Below are positions 32,404-40,791 of a stretch of DNA of 40,878 bases, in pieces. Source of the stretch: Symbiobacterium sp. (GTDB lineage: Bacteria; Bacillota; Sulfobacillia; DUSP01; DYEP01); the NCBI GenBank assembly GCA_020725675.1, contig DYEP01000122.1, positions 1-40,878 of the forward strand, written 5' to 3'. The notes beneath the pieces were generated by a model. It was not told where the DNA came from. It ran no database searches and worked only from the letters and a program-made list of their open reading frames with translations. Positions within the stretch are counted from its first letter, which is position 1; every line of letters starts with the position of its first letter. The position numbers and the translations under genes were made by a program.

Positions 32404-32440
32404 GCAAAGCAAAAAGGGTCTGCCTCACATGGCAGACCCT
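32404..32440 (-). terminator. Terminator of the yicC-to-rpoZ operon
   Basis: AGGGTCTGCC (minus, 32440-32431) pairs with GGCAGACCCT (32424-32415), a perfect 10-bp stem with a 6-nt loop, followed by TTTTTGCTTTGCC. Confidence 0.92.
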
Positions 32441-32698
32441 AACCGAAAGTCCGAATATGAAATGCCCGGAAGAAACGGACGGTTTGCTCATCTGTACTGT
32501 ACGAAGACAACAAACATCTGCGACTAACATAGAACTCCCATCCAGATGCGACACCCGGGCCTCTCCGCGCCCGCCAAAAAAGCCGCACCATTGCCTTCAC
32601 AGCTGAACACTTGGCTGCATAGATTTGCGTGCCCGTAACCACTGACGCCGCGGTTCTATGTACATGTTCCAATAGACTGCTTCCGAGGCGTAACTGGA
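32441..32698 (-). other. 258-nt untranslated stretch between rpoZ and its terminator
   Basis: This stretch is unusually long for a 3' UTR. A 77-codon TTG-started frame (32672-32439) covers most of it, but the translation (MEHVHRTAASVVTGTQIYAA) is basic and Trp/Arg-rich with no family resemblance and no ribosome-binding site. It may be the scar of a lost gene, since coaBC often follows rpoZ. Confidence 0.3.
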
Positions 32699-32908
32699 TT
32701 ACTTTATACCCGCTTTAGTTCTCTTAAATGATACCTTCCCCTGGGCAACCTCCATCATGGCTATGGTGACGGGCTTGTTCGACTTGCTTTCCACCAGCTT
32801 GGGATCTCCTTCCATGACCTGTCGCGCCCTTTTTGCGGCAAGTACAACCAGAGCGTATTTTTCGTTCACCTTCTTGAGCAGCTCTTCTAGTGGCGGTTGA
32901 CCCATCAT
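32699..32908 (-). CDS. rpoZ: RNA polymerase omega subunit
   Basis: A 69-residue omega subunit, which helps assemble the beta' subunit of RNA polymerase. The family signature is clear: EKYALVVLAAKRARQV, then NKPVTIAMMEVAQGKVSF. Length is normal. The start overlaps the gmk stop by 4 nt (ATGA). It is the last gene of the yicC-mihF-remA-gmk-rpoZ operon, and the gmk-rpoZ pair is conserved across bacteria. Confidence 0.94.
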   Translation of the reverse strand: MMGQPPLEELLKKVNEKYALVVLAAKRARQVMEGDPKLVESKSNKPVTIAMMEVAQGKVSFKRTKAGIK

Positions 32909-33537
32909 GAAAGGCTCATGCCCCCTTCCTTTCTAATTTTCTCGCATATTTCCGGGTCTATGTTGGATATTCTGCTCTTTTCTGCAATTACAATTGCGTC
33001 GAGTGTTGCTACAGCTTCCTCGCTATGTTCGTTGATGATAAGATAGTCGTACTGCGACAGGCACTCCAGTTCGCCTCTGGCTCCGTTCACCCTAAGTTCA
33101 AGATCCTCGGTGCCTCTACCCTTGAGTCTCCGGGCCAGCTCCTCATAAGATGGAGCCGCAACGAAGATGAGGATAGCTTCTGGGCGAAGCCGCTTAATCT
33201 GCGCCGCTCCCTGTGTGTCCACATCAAGCAGGATATCATATCCTTCCCTCAGAAATCCATCCACATGTTCGCGGAGCGTTCCGTAATAGTTGTTGTATAC
33301 CTTTGCCCACTCAAGAAACTCGCCCCGATTGATCTTTTCAGTGAACTCCTTCGCTGAAAGGAAGTAGTAGTCCACACCGTGGATTTCGCCGGGCCGTGGC
33401 GCCCTCGTCGTGGCTGAAACGGAAAACCTAAAATGGTCCCGCTTTGAGAGCAACGACCTTACCAGGGTACCCTTTCCGGCTCCTGAGGGCCCGGAAATCA
33501 CGAAAAGTAGGCTACGAGACATGAATGGTCTTTTCAC
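32905..33537 (-). CDS. gmk: Guanylate kinase
   Basis: A 210-residue nucleoside monophosphate kinase converting GMP and ATP to GDP and ADP. P-loop [15 protein letters not shown]-binding [16 protein letters not shown] with the Arg and Tyr, [23 protein letters not shown] and RLKGRGTED are all present. The GTG at 33537 overlaps the remA stop (GTGA). An ATG five codons later ([11 protein letters not shown]) is possible but has a weaker ribosome-binding site. Confidence 0.96.
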   Translation of the reverse strand: MKRPFMSRSLLFVISGPSGAGKGTLVRSLLSKRDHFRFSVSATTRAPRPGEIHGVDYYFLSAKEFTEKINRGEFLEWAKVYNNYYGTLREHVDGFLREGYDILLDVDTQGAAQIKRLRPEAILIFVAAPSYEELARRLKGRGTEDLELRVNGARGELECLSQYDYLIINEHSEEAVATLDAIVIAEKSRISNIDPEICEKIRKEGGMSLS

Positions 33538-33803
33538 GAACTTGGGCCTTCCTCCTGCGTATCTTTGCTCCCGAGCCTGTTTGCGACTGTCTCTGGCTGA
33601 ACTGCCGACAGCACCACGTGCTCCGAGTCGGTGATAATCACGGCCCTGGTCCGCCTGCCGTACGTCGCATCGATCAGTGTGCCCTTGTCCCGCGCCTCGT
33701 TTATAATCCGCTTAATAGGTGCGGATTCGGGACTCACGATCGCGACGATCCTGTTGGCAGATACGATATTCCCGAAGCCGATGTTAAGCATCTTGATCTC
33801 CAA
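33534..33803 (-). CDS. remA: RemA-family regulator (DUF370)
   Basis: An 89-residue DNA-binding protein of the RemA family. In B. subtilis RemA activates biofilm matrix genes and oligomerises on DNA. The signature [27 protein letters not shown] and [16 protein letters not shown] are near canonical. The C-terminal [15 protein letters not shown] tail is variable. TTG at 33803 has GGAGGG 7 nt upstream; the ATG four codons later has GGAG 6 nt upstream and would give the more usual N-terminus. Its place between yicC and gmk is standard for Firmicutes. Confidence 0.94.
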   Translation of the reverse strand: MEIKMLNIGFGNIVSANRIVAIVSPESAPIKRIINEARDKGTLIDATYGRRTRAVIITDSEHVVLSAVQPETVANRLGSKDTQEEGPSS

Positions 33804-33814
33804 TTGATACCCTC

Positions 33815-34132
33815 CTAATCTTTCCCGCCTAACCTTGCCAGCAACGCTTCACGCTGCCTCCTGCCAAGACCCTGGACTCTCCTTGACTCGTCGATGCCTA
33901 CTTCGTCCATGATCTTTTTGGCCTTGACCTTCCCGATCCTGGGCAGGGATCTCAGGAGATAAGCCACTTTCATCCTCGCGGTGACGGCATCTTCTCCTGC
34001 CAGGATGTCCTCAAAACTCACTTCCCCTTTCTTGAGCTTCGCTCTGAGAGCCGATCTCTGGCGCCTCATCTCCTGCGCCTTCTTCAGCGCGTCGATCTTC
34101 TGAGCCTCGGTAAGCTTGGGTAGGTTGTTCAT
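33815..34132 (-). CDS. mihF: Integration host factor, actinobacterial type (mIHF-like)
   Basis: A 105-residue nucleoid-associated protein related to mycobacterial IHF, not to the HU/IHF alpha-beta family. Its helix-two-turn-helix region is visible: [27 protein letters not shown], then [15 protein letters not shown]. The N-terminal helix is rich in charged residues ([21 protein letters not shown]). It binds duplex DNA and compacts or bends it; a role in this operon is unknown. Known mainly in Actinobacteria, it also occurs in some Clostridia. It starts 13 nt after yicC and ends 11 nt before remA. Confidence 0.9.
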   Translation of the reverse strand: MNNLPKLTEAQKIDALKKAQEMRRQRSALRAKLKKGEVSFEDILAGEDAVTARMKVAYLLRSLPRIGKVKAKKIMDEVGIDESRRVQGLGRRQREALLARLGGKD

Positions 34133-34145
34133 CTGCTTCCCTCCT

Positions 34146-35015
34146 TTACTCTATATTCTGAACCTGCTCACGCAACCTTTCAAGCAGAGATTTCATCTCC
34201 ACGACCATCCGTGACATGTGAATGTCCGCGGCCTTTGAAGCGATGGTGTTCACCTCTCGGTGCACTTCCTGCAACAGAAAGTCCATCTTTCGGCCCACTG
34301 CTGAATCCTCACGCATCAACTCTCTCATCTGCTTCAGATGGCTACCGATGCGGTCCAGTTCCTCCGTGACGTCCGACCTTTCAGCAAACATGGCAACTTC
34401 TGTAGCGATCCGTGCTTCGTCCACCAGGGAGGATTCGTTCAATTCGGCCAACCGCTTCTTAAGCCTCTCCCTATACAGTGCGGGGATCTCCGGCGCCCTC
34501 TCCGCCATGGCCGCCACGATGCCTTCCGCTTCATCTAGCATTTCACGCATCTGCACCCAAAGATTGGCGCCTTCTGCAGTACGCATGCGGACAACTTCAT
34601 CCAATGCACGACCCACGCACTGGGAAAGGAGCGGGAGCATCTCGTCTGTATTTGTCGTATCCTCTTCTTCTATGATGAACTGGTCCATTCTGGCGGAGAG
34701 AAAAGGCACTGGGTCCAGCGCAAACATTTCGCCCAGTTCTCTCACGGCATTATAATAGGCTACAAAGAGCCCCTTGTCAACCGTTACCTTTTTAGGCTTG
34801 TCCTGGCAGCGCGCGATGGTTATGAATACGTCCACGCGCCCGCGGGCTATGGTGTGCTGAATCTGCTTCTTTACCGCTTCTTCAAGAACCACGTACTCTC
34901 TCGGTATACGTATGGAGATATCGGCAAACCTGCTGTTGACAGTACGAATCTCCACTGTGATCTTTCTTCCCCCGGTATCTGTCTCGGCCTTGCCGTACCC
35001 CGTCATACTCTTCAT
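34146..35015 (-). CDS. yicC: YicC-family endoribonuclease
   Basis: A 289-residue YicC/YloC protein. The N-terminus MKSMTGYGKAE and VEIRTVNSRFADISIRIPRE are diagnostic, as is the C-terminal block MDFLLQEVHREVNTIASKA. E. coli YicC is an endoribonuclease acting on small RNAs. The middle is charged and helical (LLERLREQVQNIE at the end). It opens the yicC-mihF-remA-gmk-rpoZ operon; GGAGTG lies 11 nt before the ATG. It is divergent from the FMN-binding lipoprotein gene. Confidence 0.95.
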   Translation of the reverse strand: MKSMTGYGKAETDTGGRKITVEIRTVNSRFADISIRIPREYVVLEEAVKKQIQHTIARGRVDVFITIARCQDKPKKVTVDKGLFVAYYNAVRELGEMFALDPVPFLSARMDQFIIEEEDTTNTDEMLPLLSQCVGRALDEVVRMRTAEGANLWVQMREMLDEAEGIVAAMAERAPEIPALYRERLKKRLAELNESSLVDEARIATEVAMFAERSDVTEELDRIGSHLKQMRELMREDSAVGRKMDFLLQEVHREVNTIASKAADIHMSRMVVEMKSLLERLREQVQNIE

Positions 35016-35217
35016 CGGATAAATTTCACTCCATTTTTAGCCAAATCCCAGCCTTCGGCATGAATACTTCGCTCAGCACGGCCAGAACTCCTCTTTCCCC
35101 GGTAAATATTTCGCGTCCTCACACAAGATATTCATGAGAGCGTGCAGGAATCGAGACCTTGAGCAGAGTAATAACCAATGGAAAAGATGCCTACCTGACA
35201 GCGAGGGGGTGGAAAGT

Positions 35218-35592
35218 GTGCTCGCTAGAAGACTTGCTGCCGTGATACTGATGGGCGCTTTGCTGTTTTTAGTTTTGGGCTGCACGCAGCAATCCACATC
35301 CAAGGGGCCATATGCCGACGGTGAGTATCACGGCGAGGCACCGGGTCACGGGGGTCCCCTGAAAGTGAAGGTAACGATCGTTGATGGTAGGATTGTGGAA
35401 ATCGACATTGTTGAGCATCACGAGTCTCCGGATGAGAAATGGCCTGATTCCGGCAGGGCAAGGGTATTGATCCCGCAACGCGTACTGACCCGCCAGTCGA
35501 CCGAAGGGATCGATGTAGTGTCAAAGGCCACGGGCACGAGCCTCACTATCCTAAAGGCGGTGTCCGAAGCGTTGCAGAGAGCAAAGAAGTAG
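35218..35592 (+). CDS. FMN-binding domain lipoprotein
   Basis: A 124-residue lipoprotein with an FMN_bind domain, as in RnfG/NqrC, exported and probably facing the cell surface. The lipobox LVLGC puts the modified cysteine at residue 20. DGEYHGEAPGHGGPLKVKV and IVDGRIVEIDIVEHHESP are typical of the domain, and SKATGTSLTILKAV corresponds to the S-G-A-T-x-S/T motif where FMN is attached to Thr, here with Lys for Gly. No ApbE is in the window. I chose the GTG at 35218, 5-8 nt after GAGGGGGTGG, so that the signal peptide starts MLARRLAAVILMG. It is one of only two secure plus-strand genes. Confidence 0.85.
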   Translation: MLARRLAAVILMGALLFLVLGCTQQSTSKGPYADGEYHGEAPGHGGPLKVKVTIVDGRIVEIDIVEHHESPDEKWPDSGRARVLIPQRVLTRQSTEGIDVVSKATGTSLTILKAVSEALQRAKK

Positions 35593-35598
35593 AAGTAA

Positions 35599-35626
35599 GG
35601 GAGAGGTAACCCTCTCCCCTTCCCGT
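35599..35626 (+). terminator. Hairpin after the FMN-binding lipoprotein gene
   Basis: GGGAGAGG (35599-35606) pairs with CCTCTCCC (35611-35618) around TAAC, followed by CTTCCCGTTTATT. The T-tract is weak. It lies between two convergent genes and may serve both strands. Confidence 0.55.
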
Positions 35627-36802
35627 TTATTGCCTCTTCTTGAGGTGTCTTCCCATCCTTTCGACAGCTTCACGTATCCGCTGCTCGTCCACGGTCAGCG
35701 CCATCCTCACGTAGCCTTCGCCCATCTCGCCGTAGACCGGACCCGGAACCACCATCACGCCCGTTGCTTCAAGCAGCTCTTCCGCAAACTCTGCGGAATT
35801 TGCGCCACCGGGCACGGGTGCCCACACGTAAAAGGAACCCTGGGGTTTTTCCATCTTCCAGCCGGCTTGAGACAATCCATCAACGAGCGCGTCACGACGG
35901 CGCTTGTACATATCGTTCATGTGACCGATGAATCTCTCCGGCTCCTGGGCAAGCGCCCTGGCACCAGCATGCTGCACAGCGGTGAACTGGCCCGAATCGG
36001 TATTTGTCTTGATGATACCGAGGGCGTCGATAGCTTCCTTACAACCTACGGCAGCCCCGATACGCCAGCCAGTCATGTTGAACGGTTTGGAAAGGGAATA
36101 AAACTCGCACGCCACCTCGAGCGCGCCGTCTACCTGCAAGATACTGGGAGCACGGTAGCCGTCGTAAGTCATCTCCACATACGCTGCGTCGTGGCACACC
36201 AGTATCCCGAACTCCCTGCCAAATCTTACAGCATCCTCGAAGAAGCGAAGATCCGCCACAGCTCCGGTAGGATTGTTGGGGTAGTTCAGGAACATGCACG
36301 TCGCCCGCCGGGCCACATCTGTGGGAATGTCCTCAAACTTCGGCAGAAAACCGTTTTCCCTGCGCAAGGGCATTTTGTATGGGATTCCGCCCGCAAGCAG
36401 CGTCTGAGCGTTATACACGGGGTAGGCTGGGTCCGGCACGAGGCAGACGTCGTTGTCCTCCACGAACGCCCAGATGATGTGTGAGATACCTTCTTTTGAC
36501 CCGATCAGCGCCATGACGTGCGTGGAAGGGTCGACCCGGACTCCAAATCTCCGCAGGTAATAATCGGCCACGCTTTGGCGGAACTTGCCTGAACCCTCGT
36601 ATGCAGGGTACTGGTGATTCGCCGGTATGCGTGCCTCGGTTATCAGCTCGTCCACCACCCAATCGGGGGTAGGCATGTCGGGGTCCCCGATGCTCAATGA
36701 AATCAAGTCAACCCCTTTCTGCTTGAGCGCCTGCTTCTTTTTATCTAAATCTGCAAACGCGTAGCGGGGTATCTTGTCCACACGAGATGCCTTCTTCAGC
36801 AT
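35627..36802 (-). CDS. dapL: LL-diaminopimelate aminotransferase
   Basis: A 391-residue PLP-dependent fold-type I aminotransferase that converts tetrahydrodipicolinate to LL-diaminopimelate in one step. ISLSIGDPDMPTPDWV, YPAYEGSGKFRQSVADYY, LNYPNNPTGAVA, the aspartate in HDAAYVEMTY and the PLP-binding lysine in SLSKPFNMTGWRIG are present. I chose the ATG at 36802, with GGAGGGG 6 nt upstream, over a start seven codons earlier. It follows dapF by 27 nt, so two consecutive steps toward meso-diaminopimelate are made from one transcript. The family is close to aspartate aminotransferases; the dapF neighbour supports this call. Confidence 0.91.
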   Translation of the reverse strand: MLKKASRVDKIPRYAFADLDKKKQALKQKGVDLISLSIGDPDMPTPDWVVDELITEARIPANHQYPAYEGSGKFRQSVADYYLRRFGVRVDPSTHVMALIGSKEGISHIIWAFVEDNDVCLVPDPAYPVYNAQTLLAGGIPYKMPLRRENGFLPKFEDIPTDVARRATCMFLNYPNNPTGAVADLRFFEDAVRFGREFGILVCHDAAYVEMTYDGYRAPSILQVDGALEVACEFYSLSKPFNMTGWRIGAAVGCKEAIDALGIIKTNTDSGQFTAVQHAGARALAQEPERFIGHMNDMYKRRRDALVDGLSQAGWKMEKPQGSFYVWAPVPGGANSAEFAEELLEATGVMVVPGPVYGEMGEGYVRMALTVDEQRIREAVERMGRHLKKRQ

Positions 36803-36829
36803 AAAAACCCCTCCAAAAGTCAATGTTTT

Positions 36830-37681
36830 TCATGGGACACTCCCTGATTCTGGGCTCAGGAACACACCGTCGCACACCGCAACGGCCGGTCCCGTCATGT
36901 ATATGTTGCCATCTGCAGCCCATTCGATCATGAGGTCTCCCCCAGGCAGGTTGATAACACAAGAACGATTAAGCCTCCCCGTTTTCACCCCTGCGGCCAG
37001 GACTGCACAAGCGCCCGTCCCGCACGCCATGGTCACTCCCGAACCTCTCTCCCACACGACCACTCTGGCGAATTCCCTGTCCATCACCTTCGCAAATTCC
37101 ACGTTGGCGCCTTTGGGGAATATGGGATGGCGTTCAAGCACAGGTCCTGATATCTCCAGAGAAAGACCATCCAGGTCGTCCAGGAACACTACGCAGTGCG
37201 GATTGCCCATGGAGACGGCGGTAACAAGAAATGTCTTTCCGCCCGCATTAAGCGGGGTGTCTACCACCTCCCCCTCAGCTCGCACGGGTACTTCATGAGC
37301 TGCGAAGCGTGGAGGGCCCATGTTCACACGTACGGCCTTAACTCTTCCGTTCTCAAGAATGAGGTGTGGCCTTATGAGCCCTGCACCAGTCTCCACGTCA
37401 AACTCAGTATCCCCGGTCATTCCCTGTTCGTAAACGTACCTGGCGAAGCAACGCATGCCGTTTCCGCACATTTCCGCCTCTGAACCGTCTGCGTTGAAAA
37501 TGCGCATCCTGAACGCCGCTTTATCCGAGGGGAGTATGAGGATAATGCCGTCTGACCCCACGCCAAAGTGCCTGTCGCTCATTCTCCTGGCCAATTCAGG
37601 CCAGTCGTGGTCTTCTCCCTCCTGAAACCCGTTGATGAACAAGTAGTCGTTGCCAAGCCCGTGCATCTTTCTAAACTTCAC
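36830..37681 (-). CDS. dapF: Diaminopimelate epimerase
   Basis: A 283-residue cofactor-free racemase converting LL- to meso-diaminopimelate for lysine and peptidoglycan. The N-terminus KFRKMHGLGNDYLFI is canonical. Both active-site cysteines are present, in EMCGNGMRCFARY and in TMACGTGACAVLAA. I chose the GTG at 37681: GGGGAGGAG lies 6 nt upstream and it overlaps the ATPase stop as GTGA. The longer frame overlaps the ATPase gene and is Gly/Arg/Pro-rich. Confidence 0.96.
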   Translation of the reverse strand: MKFRKMHGLGNDYLFINGFQEGEDHDWPELARRMSDRHFGVGSDGIILILPSDKAAFRMRIFNADGSEAEMCGNGMRCFARYVYEQGMTGDTEFDVETGAGLIRPHLILENGRVKAVRVNMGPPRFAAHEVPVRAEGEVVDTPLNAGGKTFLVTAVSMGNPHCVVFLDDLDGLSLEISGPVLERHPIFPKGANVEFAKVMDREFARVVVWERGSGVTMACGTGACAVLAAGVKTGRLNRSCVINLPGGDLMIEWAADGNIYMTGPAVAVCDGVFLSPESGSVP

Positions 37682-40410
37682 CTGTGTCTCCTCCCCACTT
37701 TCACCGCGCGGCTTACCGCGCCGGTTACCCGCAGGATCCGGCGGCGGAAAGTCACCAGTATCGAACCTACTGCTGAAGCCCCTATCACTACCGCCCAATC
37801 CTCAGCGCTAAGCGGCTGCGTTTGAAACACCGCCTGCAGGCTGCGGCTGTATATCGCAGCAAACAAAAGCCCCGCCGAGCTGGCCACAGCGAGTAATAGC
37901 AGAGGGTTGGAAAACAACCCCACTTCAAGCGGCGTACGCCTCTCGGAACGGCAGTCGAACACGTGAAACAGCTGGCACATCACGAGCACCGCAAAGGCGT
38001 GAGTCCTCGCCACAGCCAGTGACGCACCGGAATCGAGCTTCCACATGAATACAGCAAGGGTCGTCACGCCTATAAGTATCCCCCTTGTCAGCACCTTGAT
38101 TCCAAGTCTCCCGGCAAATATCCCCTCGCCTGGGGGGCGGGGCTTTCTGTTCATTACATCAGGTTCAGGGCCATCAAGGCCCAGCGCGACAGCAGGCAGC
38201 CCGTCTGTCATCAGGTTCACCCAAAGTATCTGGATGGGAACCAATGGCATGGGCGCTCCTACCAGCGCTGCAAGAAACATCACCAGTACTTCTCCCACAT
38301 TGCACGCAAGCAGATACCTTATGAACTTCCTTATATTATCATATATCGCCCGCCCTTCTTCAACCGCTCTCACAATTGTAGCAAAATTGTCGTCAGCCAG
38401 AACTAGGCAGGACGCCTCCTTGGTCACCTCCGTGCCGGTCAGCCCCATGCTGATACCGATGTCCGCTTCACGGACTGCAGGTGCGTCGTTGACGCCGTCC
38501 CCTGTCATCGCTACCACATGACCCAGCCTTTTTAGGGCTTTTACAAGCCTGAGCTTGTGGAGAGGCGTGACCCGCGCGTACACGTTGGCAGTCGCCGCTA
38601 CGGTCAATAGTTCCTGGTCATCCATTGAGTCCAAGTCGACGCCTGTGATTACAGGGGATTTTCCATCGTACAGGCCGATCTCCCGCGCGACTTGCTTTGC
38701 CGTGCCCGGGTGATCGCCGGTGATCATCAGCGTACGTACTCCAGCCACCCTGCACCTGGCAACTGCCTCGGCCACTTCGGGTCTTGGCGGGTCGAACATC
38801 CCTGATAGCCCAACGAATGTCATCTCCGCTTCGGGGTCAGCCGTCGTGTGCCCCTCCACTTTGTGCACAGCGAATGCGAGCACCCTCAGCGCCCTGTCTG
38901 CCATTTCATCAGCCTGTTTCAGCACCCGTTGTCTGAGTTCGGTCGAAAGGGAAAATACCCGGCCGTTTGTCAGTATGAAAGAGCTCTTCTCCAGGATGGT
39001 TTCCACAGCTCCTTTAGCATAGACCATTCTCCCGTTCGAGTCTTCACATACAACCGACATCATACGCCGGCTGGATTCAAAGGGGTTTTCGGCGACCCGG
39101 ACCCATCGGCTACCTAGCAGTTCTCGATCAAGCCCGGCCCTTTCTGCGGCCACTAACAGGGCCGCTTCAGTGGGGTCCCCCCATACTTGCCACCTGCTGT
39201 GTGCTCTTGTCTTTCCACTTTGGCGCACCATCTGAATCTTTGCGTTGTTACACAACACCCCTGCAAGCAGAGTGAACATAAGCCCGGTATTCGAACGGGG
39301 TCTTACAGGCCTACCATTCAAGAGCAGCCGGCCAGTTGGATCCCATCCTACCCCTTCGACGTGGAATGTGACTCCGTCCGCCCAGATTTCGCGCACTGTC
39401 ATGACGTTCTGGGTGAGCGTGCCTGTCTTGTCAGAACAAATCGCAGTGGCACAACCCAGTGTTTCCACTGCCGGCAGTCTCCTTACAATAGCTGCCTTGG
39501 CTGCCATCCTCTGTACACCGACAGCCAGTGCAACCGTTACCACTGCCGGTAGACCCTCCGGGATCGCAGCCACGGCCAGGCTAACTCCCATGAGGAACAT
39601 CTTGAATGCGGGTTCCCCTTTCGCTATGCCTGACGCTGCCACAACTCCGCAGATCAGGATGCAACCGATCGCCAATAATTTGCCCAATTCTTCTAGTCGT
39701 CTCTGAAGAGGCGTCGGTTCACTCTCGGTCTCCTGCAACATCCTGGCGATGTTTCCGATTTCTGTTTCCATGCCGGTGGCCACCACAACACCCCGGGCGC
39801 GGCCCCTGGTGATCACAGTGCCAAAATATGTCATGCAAGGCCTGTCTCCAAGACCTGCCTTTTCATTCTCCACGGGTTCTGTGCTCTTTCTGACGGGAAA
39901 CGACTCGCCGGTAAGCGCGGACTCATCCGCTTCAAGGCCAAACACATCAATTAGCCTGACATCTCCCGGGACCCTGTCACCGGCCTCAAGGATGACCACA
40001 TCGCCCGGCACTACTTCTTCGCTGGGAACAGATTTCTCACAGCCCTCCCGGATGAGTTTCGCCCGCGGAGCTGACATCCTCGCGAGTGCTTCAAGCGCCC
40101 TTTCCGCCCGGTACTCCTGGACAAATCCCAGTACCGCGTTGGCCACCACGATGACTATGATTGCCACAGCATCAGCGGTCTCCCCAAGGCAGAACGCAAC
40201 TCCAGCAGCAAACAAAAGGAGCAGTACCATAAAGTTCTTGAACTGACCGGCGAAGATCTCTGCCACTCCTGGTCCTGCGCTTTGTTTGAGCACGTTGGGT
40301 CCGCAACGTTTAAGCCTTCGTGCAGCTTCAGACTGGGTGAGCCCCCGTTGATAATCCGTCCGGAGACGTTGTATCACTTCTTGCGTTTCCATGGCATGCC
40401 ACGGTATCAT
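37678..40410 (-). CDS. P-type calcium-transporting ATPase (type IIA, PacL-like)
   Basis: A 910-residue P-type ATPase of the SERCA/PacL group that would pump Ca2+ out of the cytosol. It has the N-terminal cation ATPase domain (YQRGLTQSEAARRL), ADESALTGES (actuator), the PEGLPAVVTVALAVG membrane motif, the phosphorylation site CSDKTGTLTQN, MVYAKGAVE, MITGDHPGTA and TGDGVNDAPAV. About ten hydrophobic segments are visible. NLMTDGLPAVALGLD near the C-terminus holds type II ion-site residues. The ATG has GGAGGG 7 nt upstream. It is the first gene of a unit with dapF and dapL, an unusual pairing without an obvious metabolic link. Confidence 0.92.
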   Translation of the reverse strand: MIPWHAMETQEVIQRLRTDYQRGLTQSEAARRLKRCGPNVLKQSAGPGVAEIFAGQFKNFMVLLLLFAAGVAFCLGETADAVAIIVIVVANAVLGFVQEYRAERALEALARMSAPRAKLIREGCEKSVPSEEVVPGDVVILEAGDRVPGDVRLIDVFGLEADESALTGESFPVRKSTEPVENEKAGLGDRPCMTYFGTVITRGRARGVVVATGMETEIGNIARMLQETESEPTPLQRRLEELGKLLAIGCILICGVVAASGIAKGEPAFKMFLMGVSLAVAAIPEGLPAVVTVALAVGVQRMAAKAAIVRRLPAVETLGCATAICSDKTGTLTQNVMTVREIWADGVTFHVEGVGWDPTGRLLLNGRPVRPRSNTGLMFTLLAGVLCNNAKIQMVRQSGKTRAHSRWQVWGDPTEAALLVAAERAGLDRELLGSRWVRVAENPFESSRRMMSVVCEDSNGRMVYAKGAVETILEKSSFILTNGRVFSLSTELRQRVLKQADEMADRALRVLAFAVHKVEGHTTADPEAEMTFVGLSGMFDPPRPEVAEAVARCRVAGVRTLMITGDHPGTAKQVAREIGLYDGKSPVITGVDLDSMDDQELLTVAATANVYARVTPLHKLRLVKALKRLGHVVAMTGDGVNDAPAVREADIGISMGLTGTEVTKEASCLVLADDNFATIVRAVEEGRAIYDNIRKFIRYLLACNVGEVLVMFLAALVGAPMPLVPIQILWVNLMTDGLPAVALGLDGPEPDVMNRKPRPPGEGIFAGRLGIKVLTRGILIGVTTLAVFMWKLDSGASLAVARTHAFAVLVMCQLFHVFDCRSERRTPLEVGLFSNPLLLLAVASSAGLLFAAIYSRSLQAVFQTQPLSAEDWAVVIGASAVGSILVTFRRRILRVTGAVSRAVKVGRRHR

Positions 40411-40624
40411 CCCTCATCCCTCCGAGAGACACACTACTTCATGGCTATGCCATTTTCGGGGGGTAAATGCCCGGCACCAACCCAAATCATGCGGCGGCAT
40501 GTAACCTAGACTATCTGACACTGCCGCGAAACCAACGCTCACGTAGCCGGCTCCAAGAAAGCGCAGTGCCCGGTCCTACCAGCCCTGTTGGCTGTAGACC
40601 AGGCACCGTTCCTTCCGTGGGTTC

Positions 40625-40732
40625 TTATCCCTTCTTTTCGAAGGTACCGTCCTGTCCGCATTGAGGGCACTTTTTTGGCTTGCACCTCGTATCTTTCTCA
40701 AACCCGCAGTTTGAGCAGACAAAGACTGCCAC
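40625..40732 (-). CDS. RCKP-type rubredoxin-like zinc-ribbon protein
   Basis: A 35-residue protein with two knuckles: CSNCGF near the N-terminus and RCKPKKCPQCGQ in the middle, which together would bind one zinc or iron. The RCKP motif marks a small rubredoxin-like family common in anaerobes. It ends FEKKG. The GTG lies 7 nt after GGAGG, an excellent site. Its function is not known; electron transfer or a structural zinc role are the options. It is 214 nt upstream of the calcium ATPase and in the same direction, so it may or may not share a transcript. Confidence 0.85.
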   Translation of the reverse strand: MAVFVCSNCGFEKDTRCKPKKCPQCGQDGTFEKKG

Positions 40733-40758
40733 TTTATTACCTCCTTATCTGTTAAACT

Positions 40759-40791
40759 CAACTTAGATAGCAGGAATACCTGCCTAAGTTG
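40759..40791. promoter_or_regulatory. Inverted repeat upstream of the rubredoxin-like gene
   Basis: CAACTTAG (40759-40766) and CTAAGTTG (40784-40791) flank an inner CAGG/CCTG stem. The arms are 27 nt from the GTG. It may be an operator over the promoter, an RNA leader hairpin, or a terminator of a gene beyond the window; there is no long T-tract on either side. Confidence 0.45.

Noticed and set aside
32397-32412. AGGGTGGCAAAGC on the plus strand, resembling a T-box antiterminator core
   Set aside because: It is the complement of the minus-strand terminator T-tract; there is no NGGNACCGCG match, no specifier region and no downstream plus-strand gene.
32439-32672. 77-codon frame after rpoZ
   Set aside because: No ribosome-binding site, odd composition, no recognisable family; kept only as a note on the untranslated stretch.
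35630-36484. 284-codon plus-strand frame opposite dapL
   Set aside because: It lies entirely antisense to a canonical aminotransferase gene and its product has no family features.
40411-40624. Possible Mn2+ (yybP-ykoY) riboswitch before the cation ATPase
   Set aside because: The conserved GGGGAGTAG and related blocks are not present in the leader.
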